Shown here piece after piece: positions 1 to 13,314 of a stretch of 64,000 nt of DNA. Origin of the DNA: Thunnus maccoyii (Eukaryota > Chordata > Actinopteri > Scombriformes > Scombridae); assembly GCF_910596095.1 (NCBI RefSeq), contig NC_056544.1, positions 13,687,155 through 13,751,154 of the forward strand, read 5' to 3'. Both the position numbers and the translations under genes were made by a program. Each line of letters opens with the position of its first letter. Within the stretch, counting starts at the first letter, position 1. Under the pieces are notes generated by a model, which saw nothing but the letters and a program-made list of their open reading frames with translations, was not told the DNA's origin and did no database searches.

Positions 1-60
1 GTAGAGATATTTCAGTCTGAACCAAAGTGGTGGACAGACACTACCATCCCTGGAGTATGA
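1..60. repeat. End of a dispersed fish repeat
   Basis: The first bases (gagatatttcagtctgaacc, followed by a 'ggtggacagac' motif) match the terminal part of a very common teleost interspersed repeat. Related pieces occur at 16,860-16,985 and 49,703-50,565 in this window. Class not determined; the copy is cut by the window edge. Confidence 0.55.
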
Positions 61-305
61 GTTATACTTTTTCATACTTTGTCTGCCAATGTTGAACATT
101 TTTTACATCTGTATGTCACACAGTACTTTTCACTTAAGTACAAACATGAATGCTCAGACTGGCCCTGAAAAGTCCGTAAATGAAAGAGCTTTGCTTTATA
201 ATAACCAGTCTCCTTCATAATAGAGCATAACAGCAGTCCTTCATCTTCAGTCCCATCCTGCCCTCAACAAGCCTGTAATACAAATACACTCACACATGTG
301 CAAGT

Positions 306-336
<31 letters not shown>

Positions 337-1532
337 AATGGATGCAGATTAAAATCAGCATTCGTGGGCGAACAGCTGAACAGCCAATCTTCTCTCTGCA
401 ATCAAACAGTCATTCATGAATATGTGTGCAAAGACTATGAGTTGCCAAGGCCAAGAGCTGTCTAGCAGTCAATGACAATCAGATTCAAAAACTAAACAGT
501 AAACCGAGCCAGCATGTGTGAGCAGAGCAGAGGGTGATGTCATCCTGCTGTGTCCCTGTGTGGAGGTCAACACACTGAGAGTCCTCTGATGACATGGGAC
601 CTCATTTCCTGGCCCAGGAGGTTGATCTGTGACAGAGCTCACACCACTCCAGGAACTGTGTCATGTTAAGGTTGAGACTGCTGGGGAGTAGGATTACAGT
701 GGCGACAGGGAAGGTGTTCACAAAGCAATGTGTGTGTTTCTTTGTGACGTTGCAGTGAATAAAAAGGTGATAAAATTACAAACTAATTGGAGTATATAGT
801 ATACACTATATCATAATTATATCAAATACTCGTATATCAAATATAAAAGGTCCATAATTAAAGTTTAACATTCAGTAACAGTTTCCCAGAGTACTGTATA
901 TACACCTTTGTTCCATTTTGGGATAAATGGTGTCACTGTCAAGTATAAATTGAACATTTGGTGCATCATGTATAATTCATGCTTAATTAATGGGCGACTT
1001 GGAGACCAGTTTTTAAGATTAGTGTCAAGATACATCTCAGATCTCATTTGTGATATTCCACTTCTACAGCGATTACAGCGTCCTGCAAACTGTCTCTTAA
1101 ACTGTCAATCATACACTGATCTTCACTCACAGTGGTACTTACTGTAGGACTATGACAATCTTGTGATTACATCCTTGATATTCAAGTAAAACGAAACGTC
1201 TATACAGGACTGGGCGAATCAAAAGTAGAATCAAATAATATTTTTTGATTAAATACACAAAATTGATAAATCAAGTATTGATTTCACTTAGCTAGAATAG
1301 TTAAATAAGTTTAGAAAATTGGATTACTAAAAAACATTTAAGGTACAATATATCATAATGTTACCATAAATCAAATCTCAGTAAAAAAAAGTACCCTGCT
1401 TTCTATTAATATTAATATTTTACATCTGCCAGCTTCTGAGACAATTTACACACATGATAAATAACATTTTTGATTAAATCTACACGTCGGGACAGAATGA
1501 ACATGCTCAAAGTCAACAAATGCCTATTGCTA
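61..1532. other. Non-coding, no gene recognised
   Basis: AT-rich sequence with a (CA)n tract at about 309-336. No exon with acceptor, donor and recognisable protein was found; the short ORFs here have no family features. Confidence 0.5.
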
Positions 1533-1835
1533 CTACTGCAACCAACAATTAACTAGTGATTACATTCACAATTTATCACAATTAATCGATTTATCAGTTG
1601 GTCTATAACACATCAGAAAATTGTGAAAAATACCCAATGCAATATCCTGGAGTCCACAGTGACATCATCAAATGTCTTATTTTGTAAAACCAACAGTCCT
1701 AAATCCCAAAATACCAACAAAAGCAACAAATTCTCAAATTTGAGAGCCTTGAACCAGTGACCATTTGGCATTTTTGCTTGAAAAATGTAGTTGCCGATTA
1801 ATTTTCTGTCAATCGACTAATCGTTGCAACTCCAA
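1533..1835 (-). repeat. Dispersed AATCGATTAAT-type repeat, copy A
   Basis: Read on the minus strand it starts with gttgcaacgattagtcgatt and carries an 'aaaattaatcggcaac' block, a poorly conserved middle and a closing 'aaatcgattaattgtg' block. This is a common percomorph non-coding DNA repeat. Diverged copies lie at 11,651-11,945, 15,985-16,110, 25,035-25,195 and 28,330-28,625. Confidence 0.6.
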
Positions 1836-3698
1836 TTCCTACGTCACCAAACATACCTGGATGACAAAGTAAGAATAAACGCCGCATTTGGCAAGAAGTT
1901 CATTCCTCCTCCCGCTACAAACAAACAGAAGCAATGAGCGACAAGTCATTCCACACAAATCCAGAGTTTGCTTCAGCTGGGGGACACTGTAATACCAAAT
2001 TAGTGAGAGTCTGACATATGTTTTCATGTTGGGTGACTGTCAACATCTAATTTCTACCTCTGAATATAATAAATGAAAAAAATGGAAAGGGGAGTGGGGT
2101 TATTTAGTTTTATTTCATCCTCATTAATCAATAGCAAGTGACACAGAAGCTGTGGTAGCGGCTAAATGCAATTAGCCATCATCTCTTTTCTTATTAACAG
2201 GAGCAACATTCAGATTCCACACAACTTCTCACCACTCTTCTTTTTTTAAGTCTTTTAGTTACATAGCTGGAGCACCAAATCATCTGGGAACATTCCTGAA
2301 TTCTCTCCCCCCTTCAATCTCGTTCACTCCTCCCCTCACCGCCATTGAAATGCATTAGGAACAAGATTAAGTCCTTAAAAATGGTCAGAGAGCGAGGCAG
2401 AGACGGAGAGGGGGGCAGTTCTCAGAAAGATGCAGAATATAATGCTGGGTGAGGGCAAAGTCTGCTGCCAAAAAGTAGTTACATCATCGCAGGTCAACGA
2501 GGCAAAGTGTAATCATGATAGAGATGAGATGATGAGGGGATGAGAGAGGGAGGAGGAGAAGGGGGAGGAGAGGACGAGCAGTCCAGATGTCTGCTCCTGA
2601 AGATGAAAATGAGCCAGACTCACGGCAAAGGCTACACGCTTACACAAACACAACATGCCTTATGAGGAGGAAAAGATTATCTGAACACCTACATAAAAAA
2701 CAAGTGTGTTGATAAAATGCAAATAACCACAAAGTCTGAAGATACACACACAGATCAGTTTATAATTTTCAAAAAGATAAAGACCCTGATTGTGTCATGT
2801 CAAGCATCAATTGCTCAGACAGATGCCAACATCAGGCTTCTCAGTAGAGTAGCAGTGTCTCTTCCTCCCCTCCTCCATCCCCTCTTCCTTACTTCCACCA
2901 CCCTCCTCCTCTCCACCTCTATCTATGTGTTATGTAACCTGAGATACAGACTCCAGAGGAGAGGTCGGTGCCATGGATAAAGAGCATAAAGACTGTGTGC
3001 TAAAGGAAGAGACAGAAAGACATACATGTAGACGGGTATAGAAACAGACCAAAGCATGCACAGGAGGAAGAAAAGGACATGAGATGCGAGGTGTGAGAGT
3101 AGTTGCCATGAGTCGTGAGGAGCCTCTTAAAGGAAGAAAAAAAAGAGAAGGCAGCAGGAGAGAGTGCAAAGGAGAAAGAGTCAAAAAGCAGTTTAAGGAA
3201 AGTGAAAAGCGAGACATTTTACTAATAACTTAAAAAAGAAAGGAACAGAAACGTACACAGCAAGATTACACACACAAGAGTAAATCATCTACATGAAGGA
3301 GGAATACTGAGAAAAATTAGAAAAACAAAGACTCAAAAGACGAGATATGACGCGGTGGATGTGTCAGTGTTTCAAAAGTGTAACTGCGCAGTGTAAAAAC
3401 CAGAGACACTCAGATTCTCTCATCATCAAATAGTCATGGACTGAGCACTCATCAGCTTCATAAGCAGCATACTGTGACATTAACCGCATTTATTATCCGA
3501 GCATTATGCACAGCACAGCAGGCAAATGGGACTTGTGCTCTTTAAACTAAGAGCTATGTCTTGTTACAGGGACTGTGGAAACCTCATCAGCTGGGACAAG
3601 TATGGACACACAGCCGACCTGAAGGAGAGCGTGACAGCATGCGTCGCACTCTCAGCCGGCTCGGGTTTATGTGTGATGGGTGACATAGTTTAAATATG

Positions 3699-3778
<80 letters not shown>

Positions 3779-4380
3779 GATTTAATCTGCATGGGAACAC
3801 AAGGTCTGGAAAGTCTCCCAACAGTGGGATTTGTGAAAATCTGCAGCTCAACTCTCTCTTTTCTCCCAATCTTCCTTCCTTCGTTTCTGTCTTTCTTTTT
3901 TTTTCCCTTCTTTTTCGTGAACCCATTAGCAGGTAAACTGACAGTTCGCTAACCCCCTTCCCTTAACAGTGACTGTCCAATCGTAGCTTAGCAACCGTAA
4001 CTAGGCACGGCAGGCCTGTCAAGCTTTCTCCACATGCCGAAGCTGTGTGCTGTAGTAAAAGCCATACTCTGCATTCAAAGAGTTTGGAGGGTTTTGCCTG
4101 TTATTTTTTTTTTTACAGCTGTTTCTTGACTAAAAATCACAAAACCAACATGTAAGCAATTAATGAAACTGTCTGTTCATCTGTTGGCAGTTAGAGCTCT
4201 AACATAAGATGTGATCATTAGCATGACCAGACCTGAATTATAATTATAACTGCCTACCTCAAAGTAACCCATTGTTACTTACAAGACTAAGAAACACATC
4301 ATTTACTAACTACATTACTTTATGGGTGTACAAGTCAAAGGATGAAGTTAGCAGCTCTGTCCTGTTTTTTATTGACTTTG
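1836..4380. other. Non-coding, microsatellite-bearing
   Basis: Nothing coding recognised. It contains a purine-rich stretch at about 2,380-2,570 and a long (TG)n microsatellite at about 3,706-3,775. Overlapping ORFs on both strands at 3.69-3.95 kb are translations of that microsatellite. Confidence 0.5.
3706..3775. repeat. (TG)n microsatellite
   Basis: About 35 uninterrupted GT dinucleotides on the plus strand. Likely polymorphic. Confidence 0.97.
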
Positions 4381-4981
4381 AAGGATAAGTTCATAATTTT
4401 TCAAGTCTCTACTAAAACAATAGTCAGGTGCCCAAACAAACATTGACACGTTTTTCTTGCTGTGATCATTCCTCCGGTTCATACTGACCATTGAGAGATT
4501 CATAATACACTTTCAGTGTAAGTTATGGGGGACAAAGTCCACAGCTCTCCTTCTGCACATAAATGTATTTAAAAGTTTATTTGAAGCTAATATGAAGCTT
4601 CAGCTGTCCAAATTAGTCAAATAAATATAACATCTATCTACTTTTTTTAATGCCAAATTTTTGTTACAATCCTTCCAATGCAGCTAAACAGTAAAACACT
4701 GTCCATCAAGACACAAAGAGGGAATTTTTTTTACTAACTTTATTCGACTAACTCAGACGGCTGAAGCCTCATATTATCTTCAGATAAAATTTCACATATA
4801 TTTATGCTCAAAACGAGGATTGTGGATTTTGTCCCCCATCACTAACATTGTAAGCGCATTAGGAGGGGATCTTCTGATGGTCAGTATGAACAGGAGGGAT
4901 GATTACAGCGAGCAAAATCTGTTTCAATGTACATACTTTACTATTGTTTTAAGAAGCTTGAAAAATTGTGAATCTATCCTT
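4381..4981. mobile_element. Foldback/MITE-like element with long terminal inverted repeats
   Basis: The left end (4381, aaggataagttcataatttt) and the right end (4981 read backwards, aaggatagattcacaatttt) are inverted copies. Complementarity continues inward for more than 100 bases: 'gatcattcctccggttcat' on the left pairs with 'tgaacaggagggatgatta' on the right, and 'gggggacaaagtccaca' near 4,530 pairs with 'tgtggattttgtccccc' near 4,825. There is no coding capacity. It is a non-autonomous DNA transposon of undetermined superfamily; no clear target duplication was seen. Confidence 0.7.
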
Positions 4982-5913
4982 TATGGACGATTACGTCCCA
5001 GCAACCACATCCAATGATCCCTGAAATAGCATTACATTTGCTAAACAGACTTCTTTTAATGATAAAAGTGAAAATATGAACAAGCACATAAGCTAAGTAG
5101 CCAAACAGAGTAACGTTAGAACAAAGCTGTTTCCCTATTTAATGTTACACAGCTGCTGACTTTTTGCTTTGGATTTAGCTTCAGTATTTCCACACGATAT
5201 CATGTGTGTTGAGATCAAGTACATATTTAAGACCCCTTTGACAAGAATCACTTTTAAAAATGAGTCAGCTGGAAACATTTAGAGGTCAGCCAGAGGTAGA
5301 CAACAAACTGATCCCGCTAATGTTACCCGAATTAGCTAGCTCGCTTCTGCTAGCAAAATTTGCAAGTGACAGTTTTCATTTCAGCCGACACAGTTGACGG
5401 TCACTGGCTTGAAACCTGTTTTTGTCCGTTTCTGTCTGCAATCAAGGACCTTGGTTTAGCAAAAGTAACTTACAGGGCTTAGTGAACAGAGCTGATATTA
5501 TAAAGTGATATGTAAAGCCCTTCATCTCCCAGTGGAGTCACTACAACGCTCACACACTGTACAGTATATGACATACTGTATTGTGTGGTACTTGTTGTCT
5601 CTCCCACTCATTAATCTCACACACAGAAACAAGAACACCACCTTTCTATTAGAGCTCAACAGTTAAATTAATGCATAACATTATGTTTTTAAATAAATAT
5701 TGTCTTGGGGAGGAGGTAGCCATGGCAACAGGCAGAGGAACTGACTCTGCAATGGTGGTTTGGGTTTGTCTGTCAGTACTCTCACTGATTCCAACATGAT
5801 TTAATACTGTGTGGACGGGAGGAATTGTCTCGACAGAGAGTGTTGCAATAAACAGAACATTGGACTCAAACTTCGTGGGTTTGTTGCTCTTGGTTTCTTC
5901 ATTTGTGTGCGTT

Positions 5914-5950
<37 letters not shown>

Positions 5951-8900
5951 CAGGGGCTATGCAAGGCCCCGGTTCTCAAGTTAAGTGAACAGAGCATTAC
6001 AAACCGTGGCAGACCCATCTGCTCTCTGATTCCCTGTACAGGCTAATATAGGCCATGCATACACACAGTTGTTTGTTATGCTCTAATGGCGTTAGTTAAT
6101 CCTAGCACCACTGGACACAATAATCCTCTATCCAAACCTGAGACTCCTCCTCAAAGTACCTTTTAAGTAACTACCCTGTAATGCTTAAACACAGACACAA
6201 TTAACAGAGTAATTTAACAGCAGCCAAGTAGTGATGTGTTAACATTCTTCTTCTTGCTTCTTTTTGCAGTGAATGCTTTTTGTGAGATAGCTGGAAAGCA
6301 CGATAAATGGCACGTAAAGCTGAAAGCTCAATGCACTTTGACCATGACAGACAGCGTGAGCACCGTTCCACGTCTGCTTCGATTATTATGTTCCACTCTA
6401 ACAGGGAAATGTCAATACTTCAAGCTCCAGTTACTAGCTTTTGTTTATGTGTTCTCTGTGACTCGGACATCCAATTAAAGTGGTGGGCCATAAGGATAAA
6501 ATCTCCTATCACAGTATGTGTTTATTAACTTTGCATTACACAGGGCAGTAACTAATGAATATTTTTATTATCAATTAATGTGAAATCGTTTTATTTTTGC
6601 AATTATATACTAATTATTGCACAGCCTTTTCTGGTAATGATTGCAACAACAGGGCACCGCAGGCCCGGCGGCACAGGGAGCAGAGGAGGCTCAGGCCAGT
6701 TGAAGTCAGTGATGTGCAGTGATGAAACTGGGGGGACAGGTGGCTTTCAGCGAGCCAGAGTACTGATTCGCTTCTAACCACCAATCAATTCAATCTCTCT
6801 CTCTCACACACACACACACACCTCCTTTCGCCCTTCCTTCCTTCCTATTCTTTAAATTGTCTCACTGAACGCCCTCATTTTGCTTTCTGGTCAGTTCATC
6901 CAAGCACCAATAGCCACAGTAATATATACAGACAATGCAGAGAAGCACTGAGAGTAATCGTTCTCGAGGGATTAGTTTCATTGCTACTCGTTCATGGATT
7001 CTTATCAAGCATGGCATGGGTCGCAGGTCAGTGCATTGCTGCATTTACATGGAGCCTTTTATTCCACTAATAATAAGAGTTCAATCAGTACATAAAGGCT
7101 CATGTAAATTTAATAACCGGGTGACTTTGAAGGAAATTCACTCATTTTTATCAGTTTGAACAAATCTACTTCCAATTACCTACTATTACATCTGTGCATG
7201 CCAACAACATAACGTTAAGTAGGTTCTAGGAATCCGGAAGTTTTTCTTAATAACTGTAGGAGTAATTAAAACAGTTTAATCAATAGAAACCACAGCAGGA
7301 AACCAAAAACAGTGCCACAGCACTGCCTGCAGAGCATTTAAACCAGACACCACCATGCAAACTCTTCTCTAGGAATCATCATTCAGATTTCAGTGAGCAA
7401 AACTTTGGCTCATGTAACTGCGACCAGGTCTGTTTCCTTGACCTTTGTCATGTTCAACGAGAAATGTAACTTTTTATCTGTTTATTGGATTATAGCAGCT
7501 CAAAGACACTTCTGGCTATACGGTAACACTGAAGTAGTATCTCATATCAACATTTACAGACTCATTGGTCAGGGGTTGGATGCATTCAATACAGCAGGAC
7601 GTAGATTCCTCTCTGACTCCTCATGTTGGTGATCGTATGACAAATGATCCTGAATTTGTGTGTAAGGGCTGCACAATTAATCATAGAAAATGCCTATTGT
7701 GATTCCTACCTTAATGTTATTATGAAATTTCACTCTTACATGATCCTGCAGTATTTGAATTAGCAGGGAGGTCCTTTGCTTTAAACCAAGCGCTCCTCCC
7801 GTTCCTGAGTTGGTTCAACAAGACTATGCTGTGTGTGTGAGATTGTTGCAAAACTGCACATCGCCACAATTTACAGTATACAACCACCTGAAAAGTCACC
7901 ACATAATAGAATATGTACTATGAAAACCACAAAAATATAACCAGAAAATCCCTGCTGTCAATCTATACAAACATAAAAAGGAACCTTAAACGGCGTGTCA
8001 TCATACCAGACAAGCTCCCATAAACCCACAGAGATTACAGAGGCAGTCATTTTATTAAAACCTGGTTTCTGTTAAAAATTGAGAGAGGAAACGGTAATCT
8101 AAATTCTACATGAATAAAATAGTGATTCCCTTTTTATTCAGAACTGTGCATCCCTGATGTATGTGTGTGTTTCTTTGAAACAGGGGAGAGTGCAAAGGCA
8201 AATGGAGTATTACATAAGAATATCACAACCAAGCTGAACTAACTCTGTTATGCACGCTATATCAGAAGTGAGAGATGGAGAGAGAAGATGTACAGACAGC
8301 CAGAAAATAAAGCAAAGATTGAAGACTTGGACTGAGTTAGGTCCACAAACAGTGCGATGAGACAGACAAACGGAGACTCACAAAGACAGACAGACAAAAA
8401 CGTTAGCAGATATGTCGATGGATATTCAAGCACATACTGTAACACAGACTAGGATGTAGAGAGACGGAGCGAAAGAGAGACAGATCCACAGACAGTTGGG
8501 CTGTAAGAGACACACAGAAATGCAGGCTGACATAAAGATGCAGAGGTGGAGGTGCAGGTCTGTTAGTCTGTGCCTGCAGCATTACAACCAGCATTACGTA
8601 AGAGTGCCTCATACAAAGCCAGCACTCGCCTAAAAATCCTATTGGACACACATACACATACACACGCAAACAAACAAACAAAAAAAAAACATCAGTGTAT
8701 TTAATGACTTTGCCGCAGAAATGGTCTTAGAGGGGAGGATGACGAGGGGATTTGGAGGCATAACACGGAAGATACGCAAGTGCAATGTTAATGCAGTCAT
8801 GATTAATGTATTGGTTACACCTGTGCGCTTTCCTGCTACAGTATGACATTTTAAAAATGCTGTGAATGCCAAAGCCACCTCACGTAGGACATAGAGGAGC

Positions 8901-11650
8901 AACTCACAGCTGAAGAAAATTCATGAGTGGTGAGAAAGCTCCAGGGAACATGTTGAAAAACTAAAAATGAAGTATTAATGTGCTTTAACAGATTTTTGGA
9001 CACTTGGGGGCTGCGCAAACAAGCTGTAAACATTGTAATCACCTTTTAAGTTAATATGGCAAATTTATCCATTTTTTAAGGATTCAGCTGATACAGAGCA
9101 TTCATTCAGAGTGATGTATGTGCCCACCTGATGAAAGTAAGGCCAATATTTACTCTTCCTTTTAGCTCTGTTTAGTATTGACTAAATCCTGAAGGAAATA
9201 TATGGCTCTTAACCAGCTAAATGCTCCACAATGTTCAACTAGTCACCAACTTTGTGTGTCTACTGTTTGGTGCTAAGAAAGTAGTGTAAAGTAGGTTCAT
9301 CAGAGGTTTTTTGGGCTTTTTTTTGTCAACACTGATGAGTGTACCAAAAACAGTAAAGTTGGAGGCTATAAAACCAAAACACTGAGCTGAAAGACACTAA
9401 AATGCTCAGCAGAGTTGAGTGGGACTGTAGAGTTGAGTTATAATTCTCTGTCGGTTTGTCACTATGAGCAATAACTTTTACATACACATAGTCATGTAAT
9501 CCATCATTAATGTAAAACTATTGATTATAGCTGCTTTAAGTATTTGGAGAAACTATTTTCTTTCTCCTCGGAGGTTAATGGCAGTAGCATTCTGAAGTCA
9601 CTACTTGATTGAAATCCTTTGGTGCATGTTGTGCCATCTTCTGTTAATTTCTTCTATGCAATTTCTTAGCATGAAGTACAAACTGTTAAGAAATAGTAGA
9701 GTATGTGGTATGAAATTAGGACACAGTTGTATTGTGTTTGATGTTTACTATATCGGCCACACAGTGCTGCAGCAGAGCACATATAAAGAAGACTTCAAAA
9801 TGAGCATGCCTCGGATAGTGGATTTAAACTGGGCATTGGTCCATTCAGTACACTGTTTACATCTCAATGTACACTCTGTAAATTAACTGAAACCAGTCAA
9901 TCTGTGTCTGCTGCTGTAGAGCTTCATTCTATTGGAGATTCATATCCAGACCCCAAAATATGCACAGCATCACACCTCTTCACAGGTGATTGAAGTACAT
10001 AACTCTTCCTTACTACCGCAGGCTTGCAGCAACAGTGCGTCATTGCAGAGAGCTAAATGCACTGGGACATCAATGACGCACACAGAGTGCCATTACCTCG
10101 CTGACAGGGCTTTCCCTGCTCTCTCTCTCTCCCTCTCTGACACAAACAGGCACAAAATCCTTTAGATAAAAGCACTGCATCTGCACAGTTCTACACATTA
10201 AGTTAACAGTATAATTTAATGTCTAAATGTTGGTCATTTGCATATGTGTTCATTAGTGTGCAGTATTAGATTAGTACAGTTTTCAGAACCTTGGACACAG
10301 GTTGTTAAACTGTGGCTGGAAGGTTTATTCTGCTATATGCACAAAGTTAGTTATGTACAGTTTACTAGTCCTATGTGATCAGGGGTGAATTTGTATTCAT
10401 GCTGCACTACATATTTACACACATGCATCCATGACTGAATAGGCTGAGCAATTGGATCCAAGTGTGTCCTCATTTTGCCCAATCTTTGCCAATTATCTAA
10501 TTGAGGAAGGGAAAAATATGCTGTTTTATACTCAAGTCATCGATGATTGAAGTGGATCATTTTGATCAGGTTCAAACATAACTGAAGTGCCTCAGGCTAT
10601 GTCACTCTTGGCTTAACAGCAGGTCCATAAGTGCTCCAGTGTCCCTGCATCCTGCATCTGTATTGCTCATTTAGTCATTTGTTCAACCCTGTATGAGCAC
10701 CATGAAATCAGGTCACTCTCTCAAAGCTTCTTCAAGTCTTTACACAGAGTAATAGCTGTTATTTTCACATCTAACACGTTGATTGTTTAGGACAAAGCCT
10801 GTCGCTGGAATCACAGATTCAACTGTACAAAAGGCCAATGGAAAGTGACTTTTTGTGCAGCAATTGTCACAGCAAGGGAAGCTTGTCTCTTGGTATTCAT
10901 GACCTATGAGCAGTGCGACTCCAAATGCACTTACACGACCCTTCTTTGAGGTCGACATAATGTCTTTGTGAGAAATGCACAGCGAGCTACAGGATGACAC
11001 TTCAGCTCTTGAGAGCCGACTTTGGCTGCAGATGCAACTCTCACCAGCCACTCTTCCTTCTTCCTCCTCCTCCTCTCTGCCAGGGACAGGGAGGAAGGGA
11101 GAAGAGGTGAGAGAGAGGGGAGGGAGGGTAATGTGATGCAGGAGGGTGCAGTGCAAATAGAGGTGGCTGTGTGAATTCAAATCACCAATATATTCACTCG
11201 CCTCAACAGACACACACACACACACAGATTTGTTAGGATCTTGTGCTTGTAGCATAAAACAAATTGACTTTCAGGTTCATGAAAGCCTATATGAAGATAA
11301 TTCACTCACACATGCTGTACCAATGCAGTTTAATGTACCAGTTTTTTTAAAGTGTATTATATATGGTTGTTGACGTGAGAGGCCTTCATGTTTCAGTTCG
11401 TACACACACACACACACCCACAGCAACACCCACTGACACTCCAAACGCATCTGCAGGCACTCACGCCTGGCTGCAATGCTGTATGTGGACTGGTTGGGAA
11501 GAAAAGATAATGTGCACTCAGATGTGGACTGGAGCTTTCAAATAGTCAAATTAAAACCACTTAATGGGGACATTACTTCTGGAAAGTGATGTGGTTGTTA
11601 AAATTTGAAATGCAATGCTTCAATGCTGTAAGCACTGAAAACAAAACTCT
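4982..11650. other. Non-coding, no gene recognised
   Basis: About 6.7 kb without a supportable exon on either strand. It has (TG)n at about 5,918-5,949, short (CA) and (CT) runs near 6,800 and an X-box-like site at 5,716-5,729. The 171-residue minus-strand ORF at 10,740-11,255 is low complexity (Ser/Pro/Cys/Glu runs) without domain features and was not accepted. Confidence 0.45.
5716..5729. promoter_or_regulatory. RFX X-box-like palindrome
   Basis: The 14-mer gtagccatggcaac fits the X-box consensus GTNRCC-NN-RGYAAC bound by RFX transcription factors. The sequence match is direct; function as an enhancer or silencer is inference. Confidence 0.35.
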
Positions 11651-11945
11651 AGAGATGCAACAATTAGTTGATCAACAGATGATTAATCAGCAACTATTTT
11701 GATAATCAATTAATCATTTTATACATTTTTTTAAAGAAAAAATACTAAAATTCTCTGGTTCCAGCTTCTTAAATGTGAATGTTTTGAGGTTTCTTTAGTT
11801 CTCTGTGACAGTAAACTGAATATCTTTGGGTTGTGGACTGCTGGTCAGTCAAAAGAAGACATTTGAGGACGTCATCTTGGGCTTTGGGAAACAGTGGTCG
11901 ACATTCACCATTTTCTGACACCTTCAAGGATTTTTAATATTAAGG
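11651..11945 (+). repeat. Dispersed AATCGATTAAT-type repeat, copy B
   Basis: Starts near gatgcaacaattagttgatc, carries 'agcaactattttgataatca', and shares 'gtaaactgaatatctttggg' and 'gacatttgaggac' blocks with the copy at 28,330. Non-coding DNA repeat. Confidence 0.65.
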
Positions 11946-13071
11946 AAGTGTAGAGCGTACTCCTCCCTGTTCTATCTCAAAACTGTGCCAAATAAAACCA
12001 AAAGTATTCTAAATGGCTAGATAAGTGATATAATGTCTTTCTTTGTCATTTTGTGTGAACTGACCCTTTAAAGTAGCCCTAACAAGTTCATGAATAACTT
12101 ATTAGATATTGTGACACTCAATCGTTCGTATTTGTACTTACAGTATGTTCCAGTGGGAAATACATAGCAATTTCTTATAAATTAAAATAATAATTCAACG
12201 GTCCACGGTGTAGGCTAATGTTTTTTCACTGTTTATGATGTGCTGACAAACACAGAGGTATCATTTAAAACATCCCCACAAACTGCTCATGCCACATTTA
12301 CTTTCTGAAGTTAGAAGTTAGATCAGTTAGATTGTGTTTTCTACGCATATCTCTTCTTACAGTATGTGTTCACTAAAGCTCCTCTCCTGACTACACTCTT
12401 TACTACCGTCACATCTTTTACATCTTTGTTCTTCACCCAACCTCTTTAATGTTTTCCAACACACTGGCTTAACCTCACAATAACAGTACCTGTAAAAAAA
12501 AACATCACTGTATGCAGCACGCATTTAATCAAATCAAGTAGCCAGCCGGACTCATTGGCTAGCTGTATAATTTGCACTCTGTGTGGGAGTGAGTAACAGC
12601 CACGCCGCCTCTCCCCTTCCAATGGCCGTATTATTACCGTAAGTGAATGAGTCAGGGTAGTGTGTGTGATGTTGTGTGGTCACCCCCACAGTCCGCCCCC
12701 ACAAGCCCTTTCACCAAGGGCGTTCAGTGTCATTGAGAAAGGGAGTCATTCGCTTGAAAAAAAAAAAAAAAGGAAAAAGAAAAAGCTTCACGTCCACACA
12801 CAAACATCCACACACCTCCACTGCTGCTAACACAAACACACACATCCTGTGAGCCTGTGTGCAGTCTACGTACACACACACACACATACACACACACACA
12901 CACACACAATCACAGGTCGGAAGCGATTTGATAATAAGATATCTTCTAATTGTCCCAGAACAAAGAAACTCCCACTGCGACATCAGAAACCCTGTGACAC
13001 ACAGACACACACAAGCGCTCTCGCTCTGTGCTCTGTTTATCAGGGCCAGGCCCATCGATCATCCTAGCCTG

Positions 13072-13085
13072 GTTGCCCGGGTAAC
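13072..13085. promoter_or_regulatory. RFX X-box-like palindrome
   Basis: gttgcccgggtaac fits GTNRCC-NN-RGYAAC with both half-sites intact. It lies in the GC-richer non-repetitive stretch between two CA microsatellites. Function is inference. Confidence 0.35.
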
Positions 13086-13257
13086 CCCGTTATTATTCAA
13101 AGCACGGAGCACCAGCTTGCAGAGAAGCGCTGTGTATGTGTGCGCGTATGTGTGTGTGTTAGGTAGTGGAGATTCCCATTGGCAAAGCAGCCACTGGTCC
13201 CGGCATCCTCCTTCCTAACATCCTCCCTGATCTGCATACCTATGAGGGTGGACATTA

Positions 13258-13311
<54 letters not shown>
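13258..13311. repeat. (CA)n microsatellite
   Basis: About 26 uninterrupted CA units. Confidence 0.97.

Positions 13312-13314
<3 letters not shown>

Noticed and set aside
3690..3952. Overlapping ORFs with Cys-Val and Thr-His runs
   Set aside because: Direct translation of the (TG)n microsatellite on both strands. The same applies to frames at 12.7-13.5, 53.4-53.7 and 57.2-57.6 kb.
10740..11255. 171-residue minus-strand ORF
   Set aside because: Low-complexity composition from CA repeats and purine-rich DNA; no domain, no splice context and no family resemblance.
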